64,000 nt of DNA from Pyrus communis (taxonomy: Eukaryota; Streptophyta; Magnoliopsida; Rosales; Rosaceae): NCBI RefSeq assembly GCF_963583255.1, contig NC_084806.1:19386317-19450316 (forward strand), read 5' to 3'. The first letter of the stretch is position 1. Every line of letters begins with the position of its first letter. This document shows positions 1 to 10,899 of this stretch, one piece after another. The position numbers and the translations under genes are program-made. The notes beneath the pieces are model-generated. The model was not told the origin of the DNA. It was given only the letters and a program-made list of their open reading frames with translations, and did not search any database.

Positions 1-1884
1 TAGGACACAAAACGAAGGCCCTAGCCCAATTATCCATCCTTGCCATGCCCTTTTATTTTCTTCCCTTCCCTTGCCGTGCAAGGGAGGGCAATTTTGTCCT
101 AGGGTTGCACTTAAAACACATGCTTTTAAACCCTAGCCGCACCTTTATATTTATGTTTTAATTTCCTATTTTCGTAAGCCTTTGATTTAATTTTAAATAA
201 GCTAGGGTTAGTTTTCTGAAATCATACATTTTTCCTAACCCTAGCCGCACCCTTCCACAATCTCCCTTGAAGCCGTAGCCTCCATAATCCTTTTTCTCCA
301 TTTTTCAGCCGTCACCACCATCCCATAATTTCCCACCTAGCCGTGACTACACACATCCACCCTAATCCCCTTTTCAGCCGCAAGAATTATCCCATATTTC
401 ATTCTATCCAGAAAACCATATAACCCTAATTTCCTCAAAAGCCGTGGCCCCCCCCATTTTATGATGGACCCTAATAAACAAAAGCTTTCAGCCGCAACTT
501 TGGATTCCATTCATCATTGACCCTAAATTACAACCAAGCCATTGCAGCCAATTCCCACTTAAGCCGTAGCCCCCCATTCACACAGGGGTGAGCCATTCAC
601 CATAATAAATTATTCTATCATTCACACACAAAAACCTAGCAGCCACCATCCCTTCCATTTTCCTTCCATAATCCGTGCATATCCATTCCATCCTAGCCAA
701 TTTCCAGCCTTCCTCCATCACTGCCGCAGCCATTCCACCACTCTCCACCACCTTCCAAACCTTCCTACACCACCCCATAACCTTGCCGCACCACCAAACC
801 TCCCTAAATCCGTCCCCAACCCAAAACAACATCCAGAAATTCCCAAAAACCTCACTGCCGCAGCAAGGAGAAGAGGAAAGAGGAGCTTCGACGCGCAGAA
901 ATTCAAGTGGATTCGTTGTGCGTTCTAGGTGTAATCCATCCTTTGTTTTTTATGTTTAAATTCAATTTTATTTTTCTTGTTGTGAACATGAGAGGCTAAA
1001 CCCCTAATTAGCTAGGGGGTGATTCGAAACCATGTTTATGCTTGCAATATGAATTGATTACTTTTGGTTGGAATTTCATGAATGGTGAATTCAATTTGTT
1101 TAACTGCTTGATCGATAACTTATTTATGTATGTTGATTGAGAGTGCACGCTTAATTTTCATGCATGAATATGACGCTAGAATATAAGTGAATTTCACCTA
1201 ATAGTTATGAACTTATATTCACAAGTAGTGGAGGTTGCTTATAAACAATCGCGTTAAATAAATTCTTGGCATAAGTTTCATGCAATCATAGTAACGAATG
1301 CCTCGTCAACACTTATAGTTTTCATGATGCTTAATGATTCTTGCTTGTATCTCTATTATGCAATTCATGTAGGGAACTTGTGGGGAATGCTTTGGGTTGT
1401 CGCATGCAATCATCCAATTCATTAACTTAAGGAAAACTTGACGGTTAATTTAAGCGGACCTAATTAACCTGGGGTGTTGAGTTTCATAATTCATCGAAAG
1501 ACCAACTGAAAATCAAATTGTATGCAAGTGTGACATGTGTGGAGAAGAACCTTCTAGCTAGCATTCATCCATATTTTCATCACATTCATATTTATATTCT
1601 GCCTTTTAATTACAATCTTTGCATTTAGTTAATTTCGTCAAAACCTCAATCCCCCTTTACTTTAGTGTCTAATTTAGTTAGAAAGTGTCTTAGTTTGTGT
1701 TTATAAGTGTTTTACATTCTTTGAGTCTAGTTTAGTGTTTTTAACGTTTGTTTTACGTTTTTGAGTCAGTTTCCAAGTGATTTAGTAATCCCTCCTAATC
1801 CCCGGTCTAGAACGATCCCTACTTGCATCTTTACTACAATTGTCACAAGAGGGTTTTAATTTGTGTGCTTAATTAGTTGGCATC
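1..1884. repeat. non-coding LTR/LARD-like sequence
   Basis: I see no credible gene in this stretch. The first 850 bases are C-rich and repeat the word agccg or gccgca many times. Bases 960-1800 are AT-rich and include a block at about 988-1031 (gagaggctaaacccc followed by agctagggggtgattcg) that I associate with the LTR or leader of large non-autonomous plant retroelements. Bases 1795-1870 (ccggtctagaacgatccc, then a tract ending in tcacaagagggtttt) look like the same class of element. The right edge abuts a reverse SIRE-like LTR fragment. Small open frames at 578-959 are low-complexity and are not called. The family assignment is an impression, not a match. Confidence 0.35.
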
Positions 1885-2968
1885 ACCATGGCCGGCCATC
1901 CTATAGTTATTGTGCTAATTGCCTGTTTTGTTTTAGTTGTCATACAACTTAAACATATTGGGCCTTGTGGACCAAAATCCTTTTGGGCCCCAAGACCCAA
2001 AACTAACTTGAAAGCCCAATATGAACCTTTCGTAAAATTAATTAACTAATTAATTAATGTTGACCATTCCCAATTAAACCATTTAATTGCTTATCCATTT
2101 CATTTATATTTCTTCACTATCATCCTTAGTTAATGTATGATCCATTAGGTTCCAATTAGCGAGACAGTGGGCGATTGTTACTCTTAACGATTGATTGTGA
2201 ATTGAAACTACATTTCAATACTCCCTATGATGAAGATTTGTGTTTGCTAATCTTTAGGGCTTCCGCAAACCATGAGTGACACCTAGCAATATGTCATGGC
2301 TACCCAAGCTAAGTAGAAGTCGTTAGAGAATCTATCCAGTTACAATTACAATGCAATACAGTCCTTCTCTAATACAATACTCTTAATCACATTGTTTGAG
2401 TGATAGTTTGTTTCATGTCTACTATCCAATGTGATACTTCTCTATATGATTCAGTTGAATATGATTTGGAGCAAACTTTCTTAGTCATATTTGTATTCTT
2501 TGGCCAAAGACTCCTAAATCATATCTTGAAGTATTCTCCCTCTATCATGGAAGGTTAGAGATCCCTTGTTGTGCATTCATATGCCTACATGACTAGATAG
2601 CTTGACCCCAACAATGTCGTGGACACTCTCAATGGAATGCCTTTGACATGATCAAAGATTAAGGACCTAACCATTAGACATCTATGATGCCTTAGGTCAA
2701 AGGACTACTTTGCCTATTGCAACTTTTGAGTTCTTACATGACATGTATGTTTGAACTCTTTTTTTATCGTAGTTCAGTGTACTCAATTACCTTTTGAGCA
2801 CCTATGTGTTTGTCTCAATGTCCAACACTAAATGACTTGAGACTTGTCATACTCACACTTAAGTTAACATAACACATACTAACCTTAGCGGATTGTTAAT
2901 GCCCAATTGGTAATCCTATGGCTAGGAACGTTTTAGGAATGAACATAAGAGAAAGGTCTCGTTAATCT
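1885..2968 (-). mobile_element. SIRE-like LTR fragment, copy 1
   Basis: This segment is collinear, in reverse complement, with about 21310-22410, which is inside the solo LTR bounded by a TSD at 21149-23007. Shared landmarks are the block around gatccattaggttcc, the block around gggcttccgcaaaccatgag, and the end ggaacgttttaggaatgaac. Both ends are truncated. The left junction is near atggccggccatcc and the right one stops after cgttaatctaa, where Gypsy pol sequence begins. It carries no coding potential. A second diverged copy in the same orientation lies at 10015-10865. Confidence 0.7.
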
Positions 2969-2989
2969 AAACTGTTTGACAAGTAGGGC

Positions 2990-3716
2990 AAGATCATTTT
3001 TTGAGGTTTGTCCACAAAAGCCGACACTAAGCAATGCCGAAGTCGAACCACACTTCGGGACGCTAACTTCTACATAGATGAAGATATGGTGCCCGAAGCT
3101 CTTCCAAAAGAGATCAAATCCACTAGCAAAGCCTCACCCAAAAAGAAGTAGCAAGTCGTGCCCAAGAAGCAAGAAGGGGAAACTGTGCCATCTTCAAGCA
3201 AAGATGATGATAAGCCTGCTAAGCCTACAACAATCAAGGGGAGTATGACACCCTTAAAAGGATTAAACACACCCGTCTTCAAATACATCCCAATGTCGAG
3301 AAGAAAAAATGGGCAGTCCTTGTTCAAAATCGGAACAAGCAAAACTAACACACAGCTGCACAAGGATCATGTAAAGCTGCTCTCAAGACAAATAAAATTT
3401 TACCTTAGACATAGCTAGGCAACGCTAAAGTTTCAAAAATAGCACAAGATTTCATAAAACCCTTGCCAAAGGGGGCAGAACCAAGATCTCTTCCAACCAA
3501 GATGATCGAAGAAGGTTTTGACCCAAACGACTACAAACTCATGTCAAAGGCTGGGTACAATTTTGCCTCCTCTTCAAATCTTGGAAAGAAGAATGCAAAC
3601 ACCGTCAACGACAAAGAACGTGACCTCACTGAGACTCAAAAGATGTTGAAGGAGCATGGTTACGGAGTTGACAACAACAAAGCTAGGCTTGGCTTCAACC
3701 AAATACACCTGTGAAG
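2990..3716 (+). pseudogene. Gypsy (Tat lineage) protease-RT linker region
   Basis: This is the 5' end of a decayed Ty3/Gypsy pol whose gag and protease are missing. The frame at 3158-3418 contains PVFKYIPMSRRKNGQ, and the frame at 3463-3714 contains PKGAEPRSLPTK and EEGFDPNDYKLM. I recognise both as the segment between protease and reverse transcriptase in Tat-type elements. Around 3040-3110 a frameshifted reading resembles a HFGDANFY / DMVPEALPKEI stretch. X1 in this window (18770-24404, -) carries the preceding protease, so Z, X1 and X2 are probably one family. The left end is cut by an unrelated LTR fragment. Confidence 0.6.
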
Positions 3717-4349
3717 ATTTCAAGCAAAGCAGAAAATGCTAGCTCTCAACATATCAGCATGAGTGTTGAACAAGATCAAGATAAGCCTAAACCCGCCCCT
3801 CGAATGTCAGTCTTTGATAAGCTAAATCGTTCAAAACTCAGAATTTCGGCACTTGTTCACATTGGTAGTCAAGACTAAACTCTCGTCTTCAAACGACTTA
3901 GCACGCCAACACCCCAAAGCTCTGTTTTCGAAAGGTTGTCAAAACCTAAGAAACAAAGCAACACATCTAGTTCTCTTCCATGACGGTCGGCCTTGGAAAG
4001 ACTTGAAGAAACCAAAAAGCCATCTAGAAAGAGGAAGACAACGCCAAAGGAAGAAAAGCTTGACGGTCTAGTAGAAAAAGACGATGTTTGAAGCTTGATT
4101 CCCTAAAGGATGAAGCGCCAACCAACCTTGGAAGTTGACACAAAAGGACAACTGAAGGTAAAGAGGTGCACCCTCATCCACACTGGCCAATCTTCACGCT
4201 AACAGCCCAAGAGGACGGCACTGAAGATGAGGTCCAAGAAGTCTTCATTGATGAACTCAATGAGCTCAACTTAGGCACAAACGAGCAACTGAAGCCTATC
4301 TTTGTAAGTACACTACTAAGTGCAGATAAGATCGAGGAATACTACTAAC

Positions 4350-4995
4350 TGCTATTGGAGTACAAATATGTCTTTGCTTGGACCTACAAGGAAATGCTCG
4401 GCCTTGACCCTACCATTGTCGTGCATCGTCTTGCAATCAAGCCTGGAGCGCGACCGATAAAGCAAACTCAACGACGCTATTGATCCGAACTCATCCCATA
4501 AATTAAGGTCGAGATTGACAAGCTAATCGAAGCAGGCTTCATTTGAGAGGTACAATACCCTAAATGGATCTCCAACATCGTTATTGTCCTTAACAAATTT
4601 GGATAAATACATGTTTGCATAGATTTCCGCAACCTTAATGATGCTTGCCCAAAGGATGACTTTCCTTTGCCAATCATTGAAATCATGGTGGACTCAACCA
4701 CTGGTCACGGGGCGCTATCATTCATGAACTGCTTCTTTGGGTACAATCAAATCCATATGGCCCTAAAGACGAAGAACTAACAGCCTTTCGCACTCCAAAA
4801 GGTATTTACTGCTACAAGGTAATGCCCTTTGGCTCGAAGAACGTTGGGCCTACATATCAACGTGCAATGCAGAAGACCTTCAACGACATGCTACAGAAAA
4901 ACATAGAATTTTACATAAATGATGTAGTTGTCATGACCAAGAAAAGATCCGATCCCTTGAAGGATTTACAAATGGTGGTCGACAAACTATGACAC
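4350..4995 (+). pseudogene. Gypsy reverse transcriptase, first half, decayed
   Basis: A conceptual reading through several in-frame stops shows RT motifs in order: FAWTYKEM and RPIKQTQRR before the domain, then CIDFRNLNDACPKDDFPLP, FRTPKGIYCYKVMPFG and finally the polymerase active site. The active site reads FYIND (4909-4923). The first catalytic aspartate of the usual YxDD is Asn here (codon aat, 4918-4920). Stops at about 4483, 4543 and 4604 also break the frame, so the enzyme is dead. It continues directly into the frame at 5008. Confidence 0.75.
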
Positions 4996-5007
4996 TACAA
5001 CCTCAAG

Positions 5008-6195
5008 ATGAACCCGTTGAAGTGTGCATTTGGCGTCACCTCTGGAAAGTTCCTTAGCTTCATTGTTAAGCACTGTGGCATTGAAGTGGACCAATTAAAG
5101 ATTAAAGCCATTCAAAGCTTTCCCAGGCTAAAGAATATACGCGACCTAAAAAGTCTACAAGGACGGCTAGCCTTAATTAGGCACTTCATCTCTAACCTTG
5201 TTAGACGCTATCAACCCTTTAGTCGACTCATGAAAAATGATGCTCTATTCATATGGGATGACTTTTGCTGCAATGCCTTCAAGAGTATAAAATGGTACCT
5301 GGCAAGCCCACCTATCTTTGGAGCACTCGTACCTGGAAAGCTGCTCATCCAATACATTGCTGCACAAGAGGGTTCCATTGGAGCACTCTTGGCACAAGAA
5401 AATGAAGACCAAAAGGAAAGATCATTCTACTACCGAAGTAGAACTCTCACTAGTGCTGTGCTTAACTACTTGCCAATCAAGAAAATATGCGTTGTCGTAG
5501 TCTTTGCCGTCCAAAAGCTTAGACATTATATGCATGCTTACACCATCCACTTAGTTGCAAAATTTGACATGATCAAGTACATTATATCACAGCTAGGTTT
5601 GACAGGGCAACTAGCTAAATGGGCGTTACTCTTCAACCTACACGAGATCATCTACGTCTTAACCAAAGCTGTAAAGGGACAAGCCCTAGCAGACTTCCTT
5701 GCTGATCACCTAATCCTAGCCAATTGTAAAATCTCAGATGACTGCCTGACGAGGCTAGAAGTGTATGGTGACTCCAAGATTATAATCAATAAACTATTGA
5801 CTGAATATGAAGTGAGCAAAGATGATCTCGTCCCATACTTCTGGCTAGCAACTCAACTGCTACAAATGTTCGAGGTCGTGATGTTAGAACATGTGCCAAG
5901 GAAAAAAAACCAAGTGGCGGACGCTTTCGCTAACTTAGCCTCAAGTATGGCGCTAGGAGAAGACGAAGCTGTAGACGTGCCAGTTTGCCAAAGATGGGTG
6001 ATCTCACTTATCACTAAAATGCTACTAAATGACACAAACGTCATCTCAGTACTTCCAGTCGACACTAAAAAGTGGAGGCAGCGGATGATCGACTTCTTAG
6101 AGCATGGGAAGCTTCCAGACGATCCTAGATACCGCTTTAAAATACATCAACGAACACCTAGCTTCCTCTACTACAAAACAACACTTTACCGATGA
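5008..6195 (+). pseudogene. Gypsy RT thumb, RNase H and second RNase H-like domain
   Basis: This is the longest surviving frame (395 codons) of Gypsy element Z. It begins in the RT connection (PLKCAFGVTSGKFL, then RDLKSLQGRLALIRHFISN). It runs through the RT-linked RNase H (about residues 110-190, with IGALLAQENE and RHYMHAYTIHLV). It ends with a second RNase H-like segment (about 250-320) containing LEVYGDSKIIINKL and HVPRKKNQVADAFANLAS. Two RNase H modules in tandem are the hallmark of the Tat/Ogre lineage. Start and stop are accidental: upstream and downstream pol is in other frames. Not a host gene. Confidence 0.8.
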
Positions 6196-6269
6196 TTTTT
6201 TCGAGGTGTATTTCTAAGATGCCTAGGTGAGGAATAGGCCAATGAAGCTATAGAAGAAGCACACTCAAG

Positions 6270-6725
6270 CGCATGTGGAGCGCATCTGTTTGGACCAAAG
6301 CTACATTTCTAGCTCAAAAGAATAGGTTACTACTGGCCGAGCATGGTAAAGGATTGCCTGGAATATGCCAAAAGGTGCCAAGCCTTCCAATTTCGTGCCA
6401 ACATCATACATCAACCACCTTAACCCTTACACCTTACAATTACCTCATGGACGTTTGATGCATTGGGATTAGGCGTCGTAGGACCAATCACACCAAAGTC
6501 ATTTGTAGGAGAAGCTTACATCTTAGCTATAATAGATCACTTCTCTAAGTGGGCTGAAGCCATACCCCTAAGGGAAGTCAAGAAGAAAATTGTCGTTCAT
6601 TTCATCAAGGAGCATATCATCCACCGATATGGTGTGCCTCGCTACATCATCACTGACAACAGAAAATAGTTCTCCAACTAACTCATGGATGAGCTTTACG
6701 AAAAATACAAATTCAAGCAGCACAA
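6270..6725 (+). pseudogene. Gypsy integrase remnant
   Basis: Two frames carry integrase. At 6273-6458 a frameshifted zinc-binding region appears (a YYWPSM-like stretch, then a CQ...CQF-type knuckle readable near 6330-6400). At 6463-6669 the catalytic core reads LGVVGPITPK, ILAIIDHFSKWAEA and RYGVPRYIITDN; the last Asp belongs to the DDE triad. A stop follows at 6667 in place of the usual G(T/P)QF continuation. The order (RT, RNase H, RNase H, integrase) confirms Ty3/Gypsy. Confidence 0.75.
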
Positions 6726-7039
6726 ATGTTGTCCAACCTTCTAAATAAGGTGATCGGCCGAACAAAGAGAGACTAGCACGAAAGAATAAGCAAAGCACTT
6801 TGGGCATATAGGAAGACACATAGGACTCCTACCCAAGCTACGCCGTATTCTCTTGTATATAGTGTGGAAGCTCTTGTCTTGGCATATAGGAAGACTTCTA
6901 CCCAAGGTCTTTCCAAACTGGAGATCATGTCTTGGCATTACGAAGCACCATCATCACAACTCACAAAACAAAAAGCAAGTTCACATCAAAGTGGGATGGA
7001 CCTTACGTAATACAAGAAGTCTGCACAAATGGCACCAAA
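6726..7039 (+). pseudogene. Gypsy integrase C-terminal remnant with internal duplication
   Basis: Short frameshifted pieces resemble the end of a Tat integrase (a TPTQATPYSLVYSVEA-like stretch at about 6825-6870, and KWDGPYVIQEV at about 6990-7020). The phrase cttggcatataggaagac occurs twice (about 6799 and 6876), with acccaag after each, so a stretch of about 75 bp has been duplicated here. No intact protein is possible. This section leads into the tandem repeats at 7040. Confidence 0.5.
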
Positions 7040-7622
7040 TCCACATAATGCTCCTTGCCTGCACGAGCCTAAACTGCACATGGCACAAAATTCCTCGCCA
7101 TGAGCCTAAACTGGACACGACACAATGCTCATCACCTGCACAAGCCTAAACTGAACATGGCACAATGCTTTTCGCCTGCACGAGCCTAAACTACAAACAA
7201 CACAATGCTCCTCACCTGCACGAGCCTAAACTGCACACGGCAACATTGCTCTTTGTTCGCATGAGCTTAAAAGGCAATACCTAACGCTCTTTGTTTGCAC
7301 GAGCTTAAAAGGCAACACCCAATGTTCCTTGTTCACACGAGCTTAAAAGGCTACACCCAATGCTCCTTGCCTGCACAAGCCTAAACTGCACATGGCACAA
7401 TGCTCCTTGTTTGCACAAGCTTAAAAGGCGACTCCCAATGCTCCTTGTTCACACGAGCTTAAAAGGCTACACCTAATGCTCCTCCCCTGCATGAGCCTAA
7501 ACTTCACATGGCACAATGCTCCTTGTTCGCACGAGTTTAAGAGGCAACACTCAACGCTCCTTGTTTGCACGAGTTTAAAAGGCGACACTCAACGCTCCTA
7601 GCCCGCAAAAGCATAAACTGTG
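7040..7622 (+). repeat. tandem repeat array with two unit types (38 and 40 bp)
   Basis: About 15 units are arranged head to tail. One type reads as cctgcacgagcctaaactg followed by cacatggcacaatgctcc. The other reads as tttgcacgagcttaaaagg followed by caacacccaatgctcc. The types differ mainly in the central block (cctaaactgcac against cttaaaaggcaac). The first units are mostly the 40-bp type, and later ones alternate or are the 38-bp type. Tat/Ogre elements often carry tandem repeats downstream of pol, so I take this as the 3' non-coding repeat of Gypsy element Z. Confidence 0.85.
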
Positions 7623-9338
7623 TACAAAAAAACAAACAAAACCAAAATCACCATCAAAACTGCCAAAACCATAAATAAAAAATAAAAAAATCGATCGCTC
7701 ATTTGAACTATGTCATGACTTGATCCCTCCTCAACTGAGGGTATGTAGGCAACTTGAAACTTCAAAACTTCAAGTACAGTCACATCATCAACAAAAACAC
7801 AAACACTTTGAGGAATAAAGAGCAAACTCAAGAATGTGAATACTTTATTTCTTTAAAGGAAGAATTCGGCTACAAAGCCGTATTACAAAATGAGCAAAAA
7901 AACAAAGACGACTTCTCCAGTAGTCGACAAGGTGTTATTTCGAGTCATAGCTTTGCTATGGATGCGATCACCAAGAAGCTCAAATGAAGCTGGCAAATTG
8001 TCATGAACATGGTGTGAAGGATTCAAGATAAGAATCCTCGACGTACATCCCTTCTTCTTCATAGTTGGGTGACCAAAATCTATCCCCTCCCAAGATACTT
8101 TAGAAGACCACGACTTGATATGCATTGAGTTGTCTTTTGCAGGAAGAACAAGCGCCTTAGGACCAGTCAACGGTGCACAAAGTTTTGACGTCATTCCCCT
8201 ATCTTCCAAATCGCCATCCTTTGCAAGAATAGTGATGGTTTTGCTCTTAAAGCACTTTAAAAATACCATGGCTGCAATGAAAAAAAAAAAAAAAAAAAAA
8301 ACATAAGCACAAGGTGGAACGGCAAGAAAAAAAAAAAAAAAAAAGAACAAAAAAATTTTGCTTCACTAAAGTAAAAGATATGCGAGACAAACGTCGTAAG
8401 CGTTGAAGAATGATGATGGCAAAGTCACAACAATGAGAAGAAATCAGCCACAAAGCTTGGGCAAGCATGGCACAGAGAGCAGCTACAAGACGGTCCTTCA
8501 AAGCATGCTACAGTAGCAAAGAAAACCAAAATGCCATGCAATTGCACTACGCAAACTGACAGCGATTACGCAAGTAGTTTCTTGCACTGCACGACAACAT
8601 CACCACTAAGGGAAAACTATGAACAAAATGCCCTACACAGTGCAAACCAGCTCCAATCTTTTGCATAGCGCCACACTATAAAAAGTGACGCACTGCAATA
8701 AGCTTCAAGCAAGCAGCCCACGGGAAGCACAGCAGCAAAAGCCCACGGCAAAGCGCAGCAGCAAGCACATGGCAAGGATGTGAATTGTGAAAAAAGTACA
8801 CACCCAATTGTCTTATAAATGGGGTCAATTGCTTCCTAATACTATAAGGGAAATACCTACCCAAATAGCAAAGGCAAAATCAAAACAAGGAAGCATATTC
8901 CAACCAAAAGAAGGAAGCAAATTCCAAGCAAAAAATGGCAAGTTTCAGCTAATCTGTGCAAGCAGGACGTTTTTGGTGATAATTTAACTTCCCGGAGGAA
9001 TTTTGGTGCAAGGCCAATTGGAGAAGGAAGCTAAGAGGCTGATGATCGTTGTGTCCAAATTTCATAATTTTCCCTAGAGCCAAACGTTCCAGTTTTCAAA
9101 GTTAATCCCACAGAAGTTGTTTTCCCATCAACACTGCTCAGCGGTGGGAAAATGACGAGTTCAAGGATTTCCTCATTTTTCCTAATGGTGTGTGATAGAT
9201 GCCTGAAATGATAAGAGATAAGGCTATGTTGCCCATATTTTTACAGAATTTTCCAGAAGAGAAATCGACCTCAAACTGGGCATGCAATTCGGATGACGTG
9301 TTTCCCAAACCAACAAGGGAAATACATGCTGTTTTTGC

Positions 9339-9379
<41 letters not shown>

Positions 9380-9835
9380 CAGCAAAGAAAAGAAAAGAAA
9401 AAAAAAAATTAAGGAAAGGGCATCAAGGGAAAGTACCCTTCCTTGCCAAAATACAAAAGGGAATCCCTCCAAAGCAAGGACAAGTCTTTGAGTTTACTAA
9501 ACCAAAAGGGAAAATACCCTCTTTGCCGTGGAAAAGAAAAAGGAAAGGAAAAAAAAAAAAAAAAAAATGCAAATCGTACTTACCCAAGGACAAGCATTAA
9601 ATCTTTCCAAAACCTTGAAGGAAATCACCAAAGCTTTCCAACACTTTGAAGGAAATCACCCTCATTACCAACACTTTGAAGAAGGTTCCTACCTAAGAAA
9701 GGAAAAACATTTTTCCCGCAACCACAAGGAAAAAATCCAAGTCTCAAAATACACCAAATGTATTTTGTCAAAAATTATGGAAAATCAATACACACAATAA
9801 GTATGTGCCGATTTATCCATTTCCAAAATTTCTTT
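7623..9835. other. 3' non-coding region of Gypsy element Z with A-tracts
   Basis: I see no gene here. The stretch contains long A-runs at 8280-8302, 8326-8344, 9341-9377 and about 9549-9567, flanked by A/G-rich simple sequence. The text around 7690-7800 resembles the usual continuation after the Tat tandem repeats. Open frames over the poly-A stretches (about 8250-8500, 9200-9650) translate to K- or F-runs and are composition artefacts. There is no PPT or LTR start that I can place before the minisatellite at 9836. Confidence 0.45.
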
Positions 9836-10010
9836 CAAGATCAAGCCTCTACGACCCTTGAAGAAAAGTTTCATTTCTTCCAAGATCAAGCCTCTACGGC
9901 CCTTGAAGAAAAGTTTCATTTCATCCAAGATCAGGGTTTCATTTCATCCAAGATCAAGCCTCTACGGCCCTTGAAGAAAAGTTTCATTTCATTCAAGATC
10001 AAGCCTCTAA
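9836..10010 (+). repeat. 45-bp minisatellite
   Basis: Units start with caagatcaagcctctacg at 9836, 9881, 9949 and (partial) 9994. A 23-bp truncated unit starts at 9926. The unit is caagatcaagcctctacgg then cccttgaagaaaagtttcatttcatc. Copies differ at only a few positions, so amplification is recent compared with the surrounding decayed DNA. The array stops exactly where the SIRE-like LTR fragment begins. Confidence 0.9.
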
Positions 10011-10014
10011 AACG

Positions 10015-10865
10015 AACTTATTCGTTTGATTAATTAACATATTAATTAATCCTAGCCATAAATAATTAAACCATTTCATTATCCTTACTCATCTCCATTG
10101 TTTCTTCAATCTCTACCTTACATGATGTATGATCCATTAGGTTCCTTTTAGCGAGGCAATGGGCGATTAGAACTCTTCAAATTGATTGTGAATTGAAGCT
10201 TACTTTTCAATTCTCCCTTTAGTGATTATACACCTTTAGGGCTTCCACAAACCATGAGTAACACCTAGCAGTATGTCATGGCTACCTAAGCAAATCAGAA
10301 GAGGTAGAGAACCTATTCAGTTTGGGATTACAATGCAATACGGTCTTTCTCTAATACAATACTCTTGACCACATTGTTTGATTTGATAGTTTATTCATGT
10401 CTACTATCCAATGTGATTCTCTTACTTATATGATTACCTTGAATGTGATTTGGAACGAATTCCTAAATCTCATACTCTGGCCAAAGATTCTTATTCATAT
10501 CATAGAGTGTTCTCCCTCAAACGGTTTGAAGGTTAGAGATCCTTTGTTGTGCATTCACTTGCCTCCATGGTTAAGTGGCTTAGCCCCAACTATGTCGTGG
10601 ACACACTTTGATGTAGTGACTTTGACATAGTCAAAGATCAAGGACCTAACCATAACACAACTCTGATGCCTTAAGTCAAAAGACTACTTTGCATTATCCC
10701 AACCATGAGTTTTCATGTGACATGATTATGAGAACTCCTTGTTGATCGCCTTGAATGGACTCACTCTCTATTGAGCACCTACATGCTTATTTTGGTGTCA
10801 GTCACACTAATGACTCGAGACTAGTCACTTTCTTTAAAAGAAGACATAGCACTAACTTTTTGAAT
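10015..10865 (-). mobile_element. SIRE-like LTR fragment, copy 2
   Basis: This segment is related along its length to 2030-2890 and, in reverse, to 21400-22250. Shared landmarks are the run of attaattaa near 10030, gatccattaggttcc at about 10130, gggcttccacaaaccatgag at about 10240, and cctaaccat near 10640. It is more diverged from copy 1 than copy 1 is from the solo LTR. Neither LTR terminus is present. The open frame at 10397-10630 is a chance reading inside the LTR. Confidence 0.7.
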
Positions 10866-10899
10866 CTTTATTAAGAATAAAGAAATGAATCAACCGTTT

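Noticed and set aside
675..959. 94-codon frame at 675 and its antisense frames
   Set aside because: The translation is P/S/T/H-rich low complexity, overlaps on both strands, and has no family resemblance.
7040..7622. Possible CRISPR array
   Set aside because: Units are contiguous without unique spacers, and the context is a plant retroelement.
7883..8501. 155-codon minus frame and overlapping frames with F/K runs
   Set aside because: The frame depends on A-tracts at 8280-8344. No family resemblance, and it lies in a Gypsy 3' region.
9199..9800. Lysine-rich frames at 9199-9600, 9443-9649 and 9528-9800
   Set aside because: They are artefacts of poly-A and A/G-rich simple sequence.
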